Assembly (NCBI GenBank): GCA_964542425.1
Contig: CAZIUB010000066.1
Coordinates: 1-44,790, forward strand
DNA length: 44,790 nt
Source: Dongia_A sp964542425
Lineage (GTDB): Bacteria; Pseudomonadota; Alphaproteobacteria; Dongiales; Dongiaceae
Direction of reading: 5' to 3'
Shown here in pieces: positions 15,406 to 23,732 of the stretch. The notes beneath the pieces were generated by a model. That model saw only the letters and a program-made list of their open reading frames with translations, ran no database searches and had not been told where the DNA came from. The first letter of the stretch is position 1. Each line of letters begins with the position of its first letter. A program made the position numbers and the translations under genes.

Positions 15406-16881
15406 ATGTTCAGATCCTCGCGCATCCTGCCCGCGATCCTGGTGGCGATCCTGGCCGCGATCGCCTGGCCGCGATCGGCCGCGTCCGATTATCTGGCCGC
15501 CGAGGCGGCGCTGCAGGCCAATGATTTCGCCCGCGCGGTCCCGCTTTTCGAGGAAGAGGCCCAACTCGGCAATCCGGTCGCCGCCTATAATCTGGGGAAG
15601 ATCTACGCAACCGGCGCGATGGGCGCCCCCGATTACGGCCTCGCCGCCGCCTGGTTCCGGCAAGCGGCCGAAGTGGGGTCCCGGCCGGCGCGTTTCGATG
15701 GCCGCCAGCTGGGCGTGCAGGCCGCCGATCTCATTTTCGCGGCCCAACTCTATTCCCAGTTCGAACTGGCAAAGCTTTACGAGGAAGGGAAAGGTGTTCC
15801 CCAGGACGTGACCGAGGCCGTTCGCTGGTACACCCGCGCGGCCGATCAGGATTTCGATCTCGCGCAATTGCAGCTGGTGCGGTTGTACCGCGAGGGCCGT
15901 GGGCTGGAATTGCCGGCCGATCCGGCCGTGGCCACGAAATGGCTGACGCGGCTCGCCGAGCGCGGCAACATCGCGGCGATGAACGATTTGGGCCGCGCCT
16001 ATCTCCAAGGCCAGGGAGTGATCAAGAACGCCAAACTGGCGCGCGAATGGTTCGAGAAGGCCTCCGATCTGGGGAGCGCGATCGCGACCTTCAATCTCGG
16101 CCTTCTCTATCTGGCCGGATATTCGGGCGAGCCCGATTACCTGCGCGCGGCGGAGAATTTCAACCTCGGCGCCAATCGCAAGGATGCCCAATCCATGGCA
16201 GCGCTTGGCGATCTTTATTTCGCCGGAAAGGGCGTGCCGCCAAGCAATCTGCAGGCCCATGTCTGGTATGATCTGGCGGTGCGTTATGGATTGCTGATCG
16301 CGGCCGAGCGGCGGGACAATCTGGCCAAGAGCATGAGCCCGGCCGATGTGTCGAGCGCCCGCGCGATGGCCGATTCCTGGCGCCCGCAAGGAACATTCGG
16401 CCTTGCGTTGCCTTCGTCCCTGGCACCCGCGATCGCACCCTCGGCGCCGAGACAGCCAATTGTCACCGCTCCCGAGCCACAACCCGCCCAACCTGCCGCA
16501 CCCGGACCGATCGCGACCGAGCCGATCGCGACCGAGCCGGTGGCGCCCACGACCTTGCCCGCGACGATCGAGAGCGCCGATCAGCCGGTTTTGGAGCCGG
16601 TCGCCATACCTTTCGAACCCTCGGGCGAGGCGACGATCGTTGCGCCTGCGCCCGTCGAGGGAACCAATATCGAGGCCGCACCCTTGCCAGCGCCGGACCC
16701 CTTCACCGAACCCATCGCGGACCCATTGCTGGCACCGGCACCAGCGCCCGTATCGGTCATTGAACCCTTGGCCGCACCTGAAGTGGAACCGGCCACCGCG
16801 CCCGCGACGCCCGAGCCGGCATCACCCCTGGTCGGGACCCCACAGCCGGGGGCAATGCCCTTCGAACCCAGCACCAATTGA
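15406..16881 (+). CDS. SEL1-repeat exported protein with Pro/Ala-rich tail
   Basis: A 491-residue protein. An N-terminal signal peptide (SSRILPAILVAILAAIAW) is followed by about seven SEL1-type TPR repeats (roughly residues 35-310), for example AAYNLGKIYATG, AKLYEEGKGVPQDVTEA and NDLGRAYLQGQGVIKNA. After residue 330 comes a low-complexity tail rich in Pro, Ala and Glu without aromatic repeats. SEL1 proteins usually act as protein-interaction scaffolds in the envelope. The start is ATG 15406 with GGAAGGG immediately upstream; ATG 15385 and 15394 have no such site. The long disordered tail may span or contact the cell wall, but that is inference. Confidence 0.85.
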   Translation: MFRSSRILPAILVAILAAIAWPRSAASDYLAAEAALQANDFARAVPLFEEEAQLGNPVAAYNLGKIYATGAMGAPDYGLAAAWFRQAAEVGSRPARFDGRQLGVQAADLIFAAQLYSQFELAKLYEEGKGVPQDVTEAVRWYTRAADQDFDLAQLQLVRLYREGRGLELPADPAVATKWLTRLAERGNIAAMNDLGRAYLQGQGVIKNAKLAREWFEKASDLGSAIATFNLGLLYLAGYSGEPDYLRAAENFNLGANRKDAQSMAALGDLYFAGKGVPPSNLQAHVWYDLAVRYGLLIAAERRDNLAKSMSPADVSSARAMADSWRPQGTFGLALPSSLAPAIAPSAPRQPIVTAPEPQPAQPAAPGPIATEPIATEPVAPTTLPATIESADQPVLEPVAIPFEPSGEATIVAPAPVEGTNIEAAPLPAPDPFTEPIADPLLAPAPAPVSVIEPLAAPEVEPATAPATPEPASPLVGTPQPGAMPFEPSTN

Positions 16882-16917
16882 CTTTCCCGGCCGTGGCGCC
16901 GGACCGCGCGCGCCGCG

Positions 16918-17127
16918 TTAAGACATCCGGCGTGCCGCGTGCCGCTGGTGGGCGGCGTCAAGAAGCGCTCTTGTCCGGTACGACCTAAGTTGTTCGCGCG
17001 CATCGTCGGGAAGTGTCTCCGGCGATTTCGCGGCCATGGCGCAAATCCAGGCGCCAAGTCGATTGAACAAGGATGACGCGAAATCGGCAGGCAACGGGGT
17101 CAAAGCGCTGTCGGTCCAGATGGTCAT
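16918..17127 (-). CDS. hypothetical protein, 69 residues
   Basis: A small protein starting MTIWTDSALTPLPADFASSL and ending in a basic helix (TRALLDAAHQRHAARRMS). I do not recognise a family. GGGAGA lies upstream of ATG 17127; the frame stays open to 17166. It is convergent with the SEL1 gene and divergent from the BTAD regulator, with 195 bases between the two divergent starts. It is supported only by a plausible start and a protein-like composition. Confidence 0.5.
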   Translation of the reverse strand: MTIWTDSALTPLPADFASSLFNRLGAWICAMAAKSPETLPDDAREQLRSYRTRALLDAAHQRHAARRMS

Positions 17128-17322
17128 GATGGTCTCCCGGGTTCGGTGGGGGTGGCGTTTCGTCACCCCAATTTAGGCGTTGGGCGTGAAAGGCCCGCTT
17201 GGCGGATGTGAGCGCGGCATTTATTGTTTCAGCGAAGTTCCGTTGGCGCCGTGAAAACGCCGTGAAAAGCGAAGGTGCCGGCGCCGAGTGGCGAAGCTGG
17301 GCAATTCGAGGGGGCAAACGGG

Positions 17323-19272
17323 GTGAAGCCAGGGCCACTTCTCAAGATCAAGCTCCTGGGCAGCTTTGAGGTCGGGCTCGATGGCGGCCCCACGATCGAG
17401 ATCGGCGCCCGAAAGACTCGCGCGATGCTGGCCTATCTGGCGGTGAATCCTGGTCGGGCGCAGACTCGCGAGCGTCTGGTGGGCCTGCTCTGGAGCGACC
17501 GGGGCGATGCCCAGGCCAGGAATTCCATGCGCCAGGCCCTAAGCGAACTCGGCCGGGCCTTCGATGCGATCCAGCCAACGCCGCTGGTCAAGGAACGTGA
17601 CACCATCCAGCTCGCGCCCGATGCGATCGAAGTCGATGTGCGGGAATTCGAGCGGCTTGCGGCCAGCGACGATGCCGCCGATCTCGATCGCGCCATCGCG
17701 CTCCATGGCGGCGATCTGCTGGAGGGCATCGACATCCGCGATCCCGCTTTCGAGGAATGGCTGGTTCCGGAGCGACAGCGCCTGCGAGAGATTTTTCTTG
17801 CCGTGCTCGCCAAACGCCTGGCCCAGGCGAGAGGACAAACCGCCATTGGGCTGGCGCAACGATTGCTGGCGTTGGATCCTTTGCGGGAGGAAGGACACCG
17901 GGCACTGATGCGCCTGCACGCCGAGGCGGGCGAAGTGGGCGCGGCACTGCGCCAATACGAGACTTGCCGAGCGATCCTGGGGCGCGAGCTTGATGTGGCG
18001 CCATCACCGGAGACCGAGGAATTGCACCGGCGAATCCGGCAACAGAAGGATCAGCCGGCGGCGATTGCGCCTGCCGTGGCGGTGGAGCCCACGCCGGCCG
18101 GCGACGCAGCCAAACCATCGCTGGCGGTCCTGCCATTCCGCAATCTCAGTGACGATCCCACCCAGCTTTATTTCAGCGATGGCATCACCGAGGACATCAT
18201 CACCGAATTGGCGCGGTTTCACGAATTGTTCGTGATCGCGCGCAATTCGTCCTTCCAGTTTCGCGACCAACCCAAGGACGCGAAGGTGATCGCGCGCGAA
18301 TTGGGGGTTGCCTATCTGGTCGAAGGCAGCGTGCGCAAGGCCGGAACGCGTATCCGGGTGGCGGCGCAACTAATCGAGGCGGAATCCGGAAACAATTTGT
18401 GGGCGGAGCGTTACGACCGCGATCTCGACGATATTTTCGCGGTCCAGGACGAGGTGGTCCGGACCATCGTCGCCACGCTGGTCGGGCGGGTGGTGGCCAG
18501 CGGCGCGGACAAGGCGCGAAAGAAACCGGCCAAGGATTGGGTCGCGTACGATTTTTTTCTGCAGGGCCGCGAGCGCTCTGACCAGCACGATTCGCGGGCC
18601 GCCGAGCCGCTGCTGCGCCGCGCGATCGAGCTTGATCCCGGCTTCGCCCAGGCCCATGCGTGGCTGTCGTTTGCGTACACCACCACGTTCTTTTTCACCG
18701 CCGACAAGGAACTCCTGACCGTCGCCGGTGCCACCGCGCGGCAGGCGCTTTCGCTTGACAGCACCGACGCTTCCTCGCACGTGGCGATGGGCCTCGTCGA
18801 TCTGTTCATGCGCCGGCATGAGGAGGCCGGCATCCACTTGGCCACGGCCATCAGCCTCAACCCGACCGACGCCCACGTTGTTTCCACGCATGCCGTGTGG
18901 CTGTCCTTCGTGGACCGGACCGGCGAGGCCTTGGACATATTGGAGAAAACCCTTCAGCGCGACCCTTATGTGCCCGATTGGCATTGGGAGATGCGCTCGG
19001 CGGCGTTGATGCAGGCGCGGCGCTACGAGGAAGCGATCCAGGCGCTCGTTCGCATGAAGCACAAACTGGTTTGGAACCATTATCTCCTGGCCGGCGCCTA
19101 CGCCTATCTTGGCCGGATGAACGAGGCGAGGGCGCAAGCGGCCGAGGTGCTGCGCCTGAAGCCGGATTATTCCGAGGATTGGGTGCGGGCGATCGAGCCC
19201 TACAAGGACCCTATCCATGTCGAGCATTTGTTGACCGGGCTTCGCCTGGCGGGACTGCCGACAACCAAATGA
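17323..19272 (+). CDS. BTAD-type regulator with TolB-like and TPR domains
   Basis: A 649-residue multidomain protein. Residues about 8-95 form an OmpR-type winged helix (LLKIKLLGSFEVGLDGG, then RKTRAMLAYLAVNPGRAQTR); about 100-235 form a bacterial transcriptional-activation (BTAD) domain. Near residues 265-375 a FlgO/TolB-N-like domain starts SLAVLPFRNLSDDPTQLYFS, with DGITEDIITELA and YLVEGSVRKAG; TPR repeats fill the rest to the C-terminus. Such proteins occur in alphaproteobacteria, sometimes with cyclase domains; none is present here. A ligand-responsive transcription regulator is likely, target unknown. GTG 17323 is chosen because GAGGGGG ends 8 bases upstream; the frame is open from 17275. 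Confidence 0.8.
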   Translation: MKPGPLLKIKLLGSFEVGLDGGPTIEIGARKTRAMLAYLAVNPGRAQTRERLVGLLWSDRGDAQARNSMRQALSELGRAFDAIQPTPLVKERDTIQLAPDAIEVDVREFERLAASDDAADLDRAIALHGGDLLEGIDIRDPAFEEWLVPERQRLREIFLAVLAKRLAQARGQTAIGLAQRLLALDPLREEGHRALMRLHAEAGEVGAALRQYETCRAILGRELDVAPSPETEELHRRIRQQKDQPAAIAPAVAVEPTPAGDAAKPSLAVLPFRNLSDDPTQLYFSDGITEDIITELARFHELFVIARNSSFQFRDQPKDAKVIARELGVAYLVEGSVRKAGTRIRVAAQLIEAESGNNLWAERYDRDLDDIFAVQDEVVRTIVATLVGRVVASGADKARKKPAKDWVAYDFFLQGRERSDQHDSRAAEPLLRRAIELDPGFAQAHAWLSFAYTTTFFFTADKELLTVAGATARQALSLDSTDASSHVAMGLVDLFMRRHEEAGIHLATAISLNPTDAHVVSTHAVWLSFVDRTGEALDILEKTLQRDPYVPDWHWEMRSAALMQARRYEEAIQALVRMKHKLVWNHYLLAGAYAYLGRMNEARAQAAEVLRLKPDYSEDWVRAIEPYKDPIHVEHLLTGLRLAGLPTTK

Positions 19273-19287
19273 CCGGGGCCGGCTTGG

Positions 19288-19965
19288 CTATTCGAGCGCG
19301 AGGTTGAGGACCGAGCGGGCGGAGGCGAGATCGAGAAGCTCGAGCGTCATCGAGCGGGTTTTGCCGCTTTCATCGACGAAATTGAGGATGGCGCCGCGAA
19401 AATCCGGGCCGAGAAGGCGCGCGCGCTGGCGCATGTCCATTTGCCAGAAGGCGGAGAGTGATTTTTCTTCCGCGCGGAGGCGTTCCTCGAGCGCGCGTCT
19501 TGCCTCGGCCTTTCGCGGCTCAGCTAGATTGGGGTCGATTCGAAGCAGGATGATGGGACCCGGTTCGGCGCCGATCTTCCCCAGGGTCAGATCCGGCTTG
19601 CCGTAGCGGGCGGAAAAATCGTCGAGCAATTCCTGGCTCGCCTTGGGCTGGGCCTGCGGGAAGGACTGGCTCAACCGCAGCCAATAGGCGCGCCGGCCGT
19701 CCTCGATCGAGGTGAACCAGATCTGGAGCTTGCGATCCTCGGAGAAGGTGCTTTCGATCCGCGCGATCGGCGCCTCGATCAGCACCGAATCGGCAAGCTC
19801 GCCGGCCAATTTCTCCTGATAGATGCCTTCCAGATATTCACCATCGAGCTCCGCCTCCAGCGGCATGTCAAGCGGGATCTGCATGAGCCGGGGACGCTCC
19901 CCGGCCAAGGCCGGCAGCGCGCCGAGGATGGCGGCCAGCAACGGGACGAGTATCATTTTCAGCAT
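19288..19965 (-). CDS. hypothetical exported protein
   Basis: A 225-residue protein with a clear signal peptide (MLKMILVPLLAAILGALPA, then LAG). The mature part is charged, with a helical central region (SQELLDDFSARYGKPDLT, RKAEARRALEERLRAEEKSL) and no recognised domain. The pattern Y-W-L-R-L-S-Q-S-F and F-S-A-R-Y-G-K-P resembles uncharacterised alphaproteobacterial secreted proteins. Its start overlaps the end of the lysR gene by 7 bases and GGAGG precedes it, so it is translationally coupled with that regulator. It is not the usual target of a LysR gene, which tends to be divergent. Confidence 0.7.
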   Translation of the reverse strand: MLKMILVPLLAAILGALPALAGERPRLMQIPLDMPLEAELDGEYLEGIYQEKLAGELADSVLIEAPIARIESTFSEDRKLQIWFTSIEDGRRAYWLRLSQSFPQAQPKASQELLDDFSARYGKPDLTLGKIGAEPGPIILLRIDPNLAEPRKAEARRALEERLRAEEKSLSAFWQMDMRQRARLLGPDFRGAILNFVDESGKTRSMTLELLDLASARSVLNLALE

Positions 19966-20876
19966 CCCGCGCATTCCTCCAGATATTCCTTGACCTCGTC
20001 GAACAGCCAGTCGCGGAAAGCCTTGATCTTCGGCTGCTTGAGCGCGTTCTTGCCATAGACCACCCAATAGCCGGAATCCAGGCTCACGCTGAAATCGATC
20101 GGCCTAATCAGGCGCCCGTGCTTGAGGTCATCGCCAGCCAGGATGCGGTTGCCCATGGCGATGCCGAGCCCGTCGATCGCCGCCTGAATTTGCAAGTTGG
20201 AGGCACTGAGTGAGATGTCGGAGCGGAGTTCGACATCCCCTGCCCCGGCCGCCGCCAACCAGTCGCGCCATTCGTCATAGCCGGAGCGTACCCAATCGGT
20301 GTCGGTCAACAGCGGATACTGCACCACGTCGCGTGGGCTTCGGATCGGGCGCGCCGGATCGAGGAGGCCGGGCGCGCAAACCGGAAAGACCTCGTTCGCC
20401 TGCAGCGATTCCACGTCGAGACCCGGCCAATTGCCGCGCCCGTAGCGGATGCCGAGATCGATGTCGCCCTCGCCGATCCGCTCCACGGTGTTGGTGGCCG
20501 AGATACGGACGTTAATGTCCGGATGGCGGGCGCGGAAACTCTGCAGCCTAGGTACCAGCCATTTGGCCGCGACCGAGGGCAGGCAGGTGACCGTCAATGG
20601 ACGCGCCTTGTTGTATTTCGCGGCCTCTTGTGCCGCGACCGATAGAAGGGTGAAGGCATCCCGGACCGGACCCACGAAGCGCTGGCCGGCATCGGTCAGG
20701 CGCACCTGGCGCGAGCGCCGCTCGAACAGCGCCTGACCCAGCCAGTCTTCCAACGCCTTGATCTGATGGCTGATCGCGCTGTGGGTCACGTTCAGTTCCT
20801 GGGCCGCCTTGGTGAAGCTTTGCAGGCGGGCGGCGGACTCGAAATAGTGAACCGCCTTCAGGGGAGGTAGGCGCAT
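19959..20876 (-). CDS. LysR-family regulator, GcvA-like
   Basis: A 305-residue LysR regulator. The N-terminal helix-turn-helix (MRLPPLKAVHYFESAARLQS then FTKAAQELNVTHSAISHQIK) has the LPPL start typical of the GcvA/AmpR-like group; the effector domain starts PLTVTCLPSVAAKWLVPRL. GcvA-type regulators control glycine cleavage or beta-lactamase genes in some species; neither is here. ATG 20876 is preceded by GGAG at 7 bases; GTG 20882 is an alternative. It is divergent from the first DUF1127 gene, with 119 bases between, and may bind the palindromic block at 20892-20924. Confidence 0.9.
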   Translation of the reverse strand: MRLPPLKAVHYFESAARLQSFTKAAQELNVTHSAISHQIKALEDWLGQALFERRSRQVRLTDAGQRFVGPVRDAFTLLSVAAQEAAKYNKARPLTVTCLPSVAAKWLVPRLQSFRARHPDINVRISATNTVERIGEGDIDLGIRYGRGNWPGLDVESLQANEVFPVCAPGLLDPARPIRSPRDVVQYPLLTDTDWVRSGYDEWRDWLAAAGAGDVELRSDISLSASNLQIQAAIDGLGIAMGNRILAGDDLKHGRLIRPIDFSVSLDSGYWVVYGKNALKQPKIKAFRDWLFDEVKEYLEECAGC

Positions 20877-20891
20877 GCTCACTCTCCAAAA

Positions 20892-20924
20892 AACTAACAG
20901 AACAAGTTAGAAACTATCGTTTGT
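20892..20924. promoter_or_regulatory. conserved 33-base block upstream of DUF1127 gene 1
   Basis: It matches the block at 21367-21399 in 29 of 33 positions, although the genes below are different paralogues. It holds CTAACAGAACAAGTTAG (5-bp arms around seven bases) and the near-palindrome AAACTATCGTTT. It lies between the divergent lysR and DUF1127 genes. A binding site for LysR-type or another regulator is likely, but the protein is not known. Confidence 0.7.
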
Positions 20925-20995
20925 ACCAGCTCACAATCAAGCACATTTTTGTGAGGACCGGACGTTGCAGTCCGCGCGAAATATGTGAGGAAAAC

Positions 20996-21226
20996 ATGAG
21001 CTCAAACTCGCTACTCCTGAACTCTTCGAAGGCCGATGAGACGCCTTCCCGCCCGAGTGCGATCCGCCAAGCGGGCGATTACCTGGTGGCTGCGATCTCC
21101 GACTGGAGCACACGGCGCGTCACCCGCCGCGCGCTCCTCGCGCTCGATGACCGAATGCTGCGTGATATCGGCCTCTCTCTGGCCGATGTCGCCGAATTCG
21201 ACGGCGTAACCCCCCGGCGGCTCTGA
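20996..21226 (+). CDS. DUF1127 protein, paralogue 1
   Basis: A 76-residue protein. The C-terminal half holds the DUF1127 motif (ALLALDDRMLRDIGLSLADV), a short basic-acidic helix with the L-x-L-x-D-x2-L-x-D-I-G core. Short DUF1127 proteins in alphaproteobacteria have been linked to stress and to phosphate and RNA metabolism, but the biochemistry is not settled. GAGGAAAAC precedes ATG 20996, the same leader end as in paralogue 2. It is followed by a terminator at 21317-21343. Confidence 0.85.
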   Translation: MSSNSLLLNSSKADETPSRPSAIRQAGDYLVAAISDWSTRRVTRRALLALDDRMLRDIGLSLADVAEFDGVTPRRL

Positions 21227-21235
21227 CCCGCCGAA

Positions 21236-21343
21236 AGCGCTGGCCGAGGCCTGGGAAAGCCCCCTTCCGCAAGCCTTGGCCAGCGCAGTCTTCCCGCCTT
21301 TCCGGCCCCTGGACTGGCCCGGCAATCGCCGGGTCATTTTTTT
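21236..21343 (+). terminator. double hairpin and T-run terminator
   Basis: A first long stem pairs GCGCTGGCC (near 21237) with GGCCAGCGC (near 21277); a second, CCCGGC (21318-21323) with GCCGGG (21328-21333), is followed by TCA and a run of seven T (21337-21343). The second hairpin has standard rho-independent form. Confidence 0.82.
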
Positions 21344-21366
21344 GGGGATCATTTATTAGTGAGTAT

Positions 21367-21399
21367 AACTAACAGAACACTTGAGAAACGATCGTTTGT
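21367..21399. promoter_or_regulatory. conserved 33-base block upstream of DUF1127 gene 2
   Basis: The second copy of the block at 20892-20924. Here the inner palindrome AAACGATCGTTT is perfect, while the outer CTAAC pairs only weakly (CTAAC...TTGAG). It sits 72 bases from the gene start, against 72 bases in the first copy (20924 to 20996), so spacing to the start codon is the same in both. Confidence 0.7.
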
Positions 21400-21470
21400 G
21401 CAAAGGAAATGGAACCCTCATTCTCCTCCCCAGGCGGCGATCCTGCCGCGATATTGAATGTGAGGAAAAC

Positions 21471-21698
21471 ATGGCATATCAATCCATCGATCATGGTTCG
21501 CTGGCGAGCCGTTCCCGGTTCGGCCTCGGCGCGCTTGGCCTGGCCGGCCAGCGTAGCCTGGAGGCGGTCTTGACCTGGATCGAGCGCTATCATGGGCGCT
21601 TGGAATTGCAGCGTCTCGACGACCACATGCTGAAGGACATCGGCCTCAGTTCCGTCGATGTCGAGCGCGAGGCGAGTAAACCTTTCTGGCGGGCATGA
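21471..21698 (+). CDS. DUF1127 protein, paralogue 2
   Basis: A 75-residue protein with the DUF1127 motif near its end (RLDDHMLKDIGLSSVDVERE). The N-terminal part is not similar to paralogue 1. The leader ends GTGAGGAAAAC directly before ATG 21471, as in paralogue 1, and the same 33-base block lies upstream, so the two are probably co-regulated as separate transcripts. The stop overlaps the region of the ribosome-binding site of the frameshifted DinB-like gene. Confidence 0.85.
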   Translation: MAYQSIDHGSLASRSRFGLGALGLAGQRSLEAVLTWIERYHGRLELQRLDDHMLKDIGLSSVDVEREASKPFWRA

Positions 21699-21705
21699 GG
21701 AGGGC

Positions 21706-22206
21706 ATGGACGCGCATTTTCGGCGCTTAGCGCGGCTCCCAACCGATGGGCCAACGCGCGGCTCTACGAGGCGGTCGGACGCTTGTCGGAAGCGGCCTTC
21801 GTGGGGGCCCACGCAGCGGCTTCTTTCCCTCGCTGATGCTGACGCTGAACCATGTCCTGGCCGGCGAGCGCATCTGGTTGAGCCGTTTCACCGGAGCGGC
21901 CAGTGGCGTCACTTCCTTGGACCAGGTGTTGTATCCGGAATTCGACCTGTTGGGCGTGGCGCGCGCGGCAACCGATGAGCAAATCGTGGCCTATGTCGAG
22001 GGCCTAGGCGAGGCCGAACTCGCAAGGCCCCTCACCTATCGCACGCTCAGCGACGCCAGGGAGACATGGGCCGAACTTGGTCCGATACTTACCCATTTCT
22101 TCAATCACCAGACCCACCATCGCGGGCCCAAGCTCACGCCATGCTCTCCTCGACCGAGGCGCCGCCCGCGCTCGATTTCATCTATTTCCGGCGCGAAGCC
22201 GGCTGA
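21706..22206 (+). pseudogene. DinB-like protein gene with three frameshifts
   Basis: Frame by frame the sequence reads as a DinB-family protein (four-helix metal-binding fold): MDAHFRRLAR, then NRWANARLYEAVGRLSEAAF in a second frame, then SGFFPSLMLTLNHVLAGERI...THFFNHQTHHRG in a third, then MLSSTEAPPPALDFIYFRRE with the stop at 22204. The histidine of LNHVLAGE and the HQTHHRG motif fit the DinB metal site. Breaks lie near 21735, 21806 and 22130; the last two fall in G/C runs (GGGGGCCC, GGGCCC). GAGGAGG before ATG 21706 is intact. It is either a recently decayed gene or three sequencing indels; the clustering in homopolymers leaves that open. Confidence 0.75.
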
Positions 22207-22271
22207 GTTTGCGTTCCCGGCCCCGGGATTCCATCCCGCAAATCTGTTATGAATCGCCCATCCAACGCAAG

Positions 22272-22973
22272 ATGGCGCCGATGGGTCGAGGGTTTTCGCT
22301 GTTGCTGCTGTCGCTGTTCTGCCTTGTTGGCGCCAGCACGGCGCTGGGAGACGACGCAAGCGCGATCGATCTCGCGCTGGTGCTGGCGGTGGACTGTTCC
22401 TTCAGCGTCGATGGCGGCGAATTCGACCAGCAGATGACCGGGCTGGCCGAAGCGTTCCGAAATCCAGAGGTGGCCGGCGCGATCGCCTCCGTTCCCGGTG
22501 GCCGAATCGCCATTGCCCTGGTGCAATGGTCGGGACCGAGCAGCCAGTTCCTGGCGCTCGACTGGCGTAATGTCGGCTCCCCGAAAGATGCGCGCAATCT
22601 GGCCAATGTCATCGCGGCCACACCGCGACAGAGCCGGGAAGGAGCGACCTCGATTGCCGCCATGGTCGATGCCGGAACGGTTTTGCTGGCGCCCTTTCGG
22701 GGTTCGGCGCGGCGGCGCGTGATCGATATTTCATCGGACGGTGTCAACAACACCGCCGGCCGGCTTGATGCGGCCCGCGATCGCGCGCTGGCGCTGGGAG
22801 TCACCATCAATGCCTTGGCGATCATGAACGAGGTCGAGGCGCTCGATCGCTATTTCGAGCGCGACCTGATCACTGGCCCCGGCGCCTTCGTCATTCCAGC
22901 CAGCGATTACGGGGATTACGAGGCGGCGATCCTGCGAAAATTATTGCGCGAGATCGCCAGCCCCAGTGCATGA
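22272..22973 (+). CDS. DUF1194 (VWA-like) exported protein
   Basis: A 233-residue protein with a signal peptide (GRGFSLLLLSLFCLVGASTA, then LGDD) and a von Willebrand A-like fold of the DUF1194 family. The metal-ion-dependent adhesion-like site reads VDCSFSVDGGEF (DxSxS pattern), and later ATSIAAMVDAG and RRVIDISSDGVNN match the family. The role is unknown; a periplasmic location is likely. ATG 22272 is followed by ATG 22281; neither has a strong ribosome-binding site. It converges with infC. Confidence 0.85.
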   Translation: MAPMGRGFSLLLLSLFCLVGASTALGDDASAIDLALVLAVDCSFSVDGGEFDQQMTGLAEAFRNPEVAGAIASVPGGRIAIALVQWSGPSSQFLALDWRNVGSPKDARNLANVIAATPRQSREGATSIAAMVDAGTVLLAPFRGSARRRVIDISSDGVNNTAGRLDAARDRALALGVTINALAIMNEVEALDRYFERDLITGPGAFVIPASDYGDYEAAILRKLLREIASPSA

Positions 22974-22979
22974 TACCAC

Positions 22980-23006
22980 GTCCCGATGAGCAATACTCAA
23001 CGGGAC
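22980..23006. terminator. possible bidirectional hairpin between DUF1194 and infC
   Basis: GTCCCG (22980-22985) pairs with CGGGAC (23001-23006), with an inner GAG/CTC pair. There is no T-run on either strand, so its action as a terminator is a guess from its position between convergent genes. Confidence 0.4.
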
Positions 23007-23082
23007 CTGGTTAAGCCCGCGCGTGCCGCTTGAGCGAAGTCGATCCCAGATGCGTCGGCATCCTTGGGATCGCGTACAAGCA

Positions 23083-23625
23083 CTATTTCGGCACCACCAC
23101 CATCACCATCTGCCTTCCCTCGAGCCGAGGCGAGGATTCGACCTTGGCCACCGAATCGAGGTCGGTCCGCACCCGCTCCAGGACCTTGACGCCCAATTCC
23201 TGGTGCGCCATCTCGCGGCCGCGAAAGCGGAGCGTGACCTTGACCTTGTCGCCCTCCTCCAGGAAGCGGTGGATGGCCCGCATCTTGACGCCGTAATCGT
23301 GGATGTCGATGCCCGGGCGCAGCTTGATCTCCTTGACCTCGATCACCTTCTGCTTCTTGCGCGCCTCGTTCTTGCGCTTCTGTTCCTCGTATTTGTATTT
23401 GCCGATATCGAGAATCTTGCACACCGGCGGGTCGGCGTTGGGCGAGATTTCCACCAGATCCATGCCGGCCTCGGTGGCCAGGTAGATCGCCTCGCGAATG
23501 GGAACTACACCGTGCATGGTGCCATCGGCTTTGACCAGGCGCACTTGCGGCGCGTTGATCTGGTGGTTGACACGCGGCCCGGTATTTTTCGTGGGCGCGG
23601 CATCGGTCGGGGAAACTCTTGCTAT
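23083..23625 (-). CDS. infC: translation initiation factor IF-3, AUA start
   Basis: A 180-residue IF-3 (30S subunit anti-association and start-codon proofreading). The N-domain has APQVRLVKADG and YLATEAGMDLVEISPNADPP; the linker is the basic KYEEQKRKNEARKKQ; the C-domain has IKLRPGIDIHDY and the RFRGREMAHQELG motif. The conserved start of the protein (RVNHQINAPQ) lies upstream of the first ATG in frame (23544). Reading back, the frame reaches ATA at 23625, 6 bases after AGGAG, giving M-A-R-V-S-P-T-D. IF-3 genes commonly use rare start codons (AUU in E. coli) for autoregulation, so ATA is the likely start. thrS lies directly upstream on the same strand, with a repeat array between them. Confidence 0.93.
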   Translation of the reverse strand: MARVSPTDAAPTKNTGPRVNHQINAPQVRLVKADGTMHGVVPIREAIYLATEAGMDLVEISPNADPPVCKILDIGKYKYEEQKRKNEARKKQKVIEVKEIKLRPGIDIHDYGVKMRAIHRFLEEGDKVKVTLRFRGREMAHQELGVKVLERVRTDLDSVAKVESSPRLEGRQMVMVVVPK

Positions 23626-23732
23626 GGAAGGCTCCTATCGGTTGTTGTGGCCCGGTAAAGTACAAGACCCGAAAGAGGGATGCGCTCCCGAAAGGGACCG
23701 CCCACTCTTCGGGGGATCGGTTGCAAGGGCGA

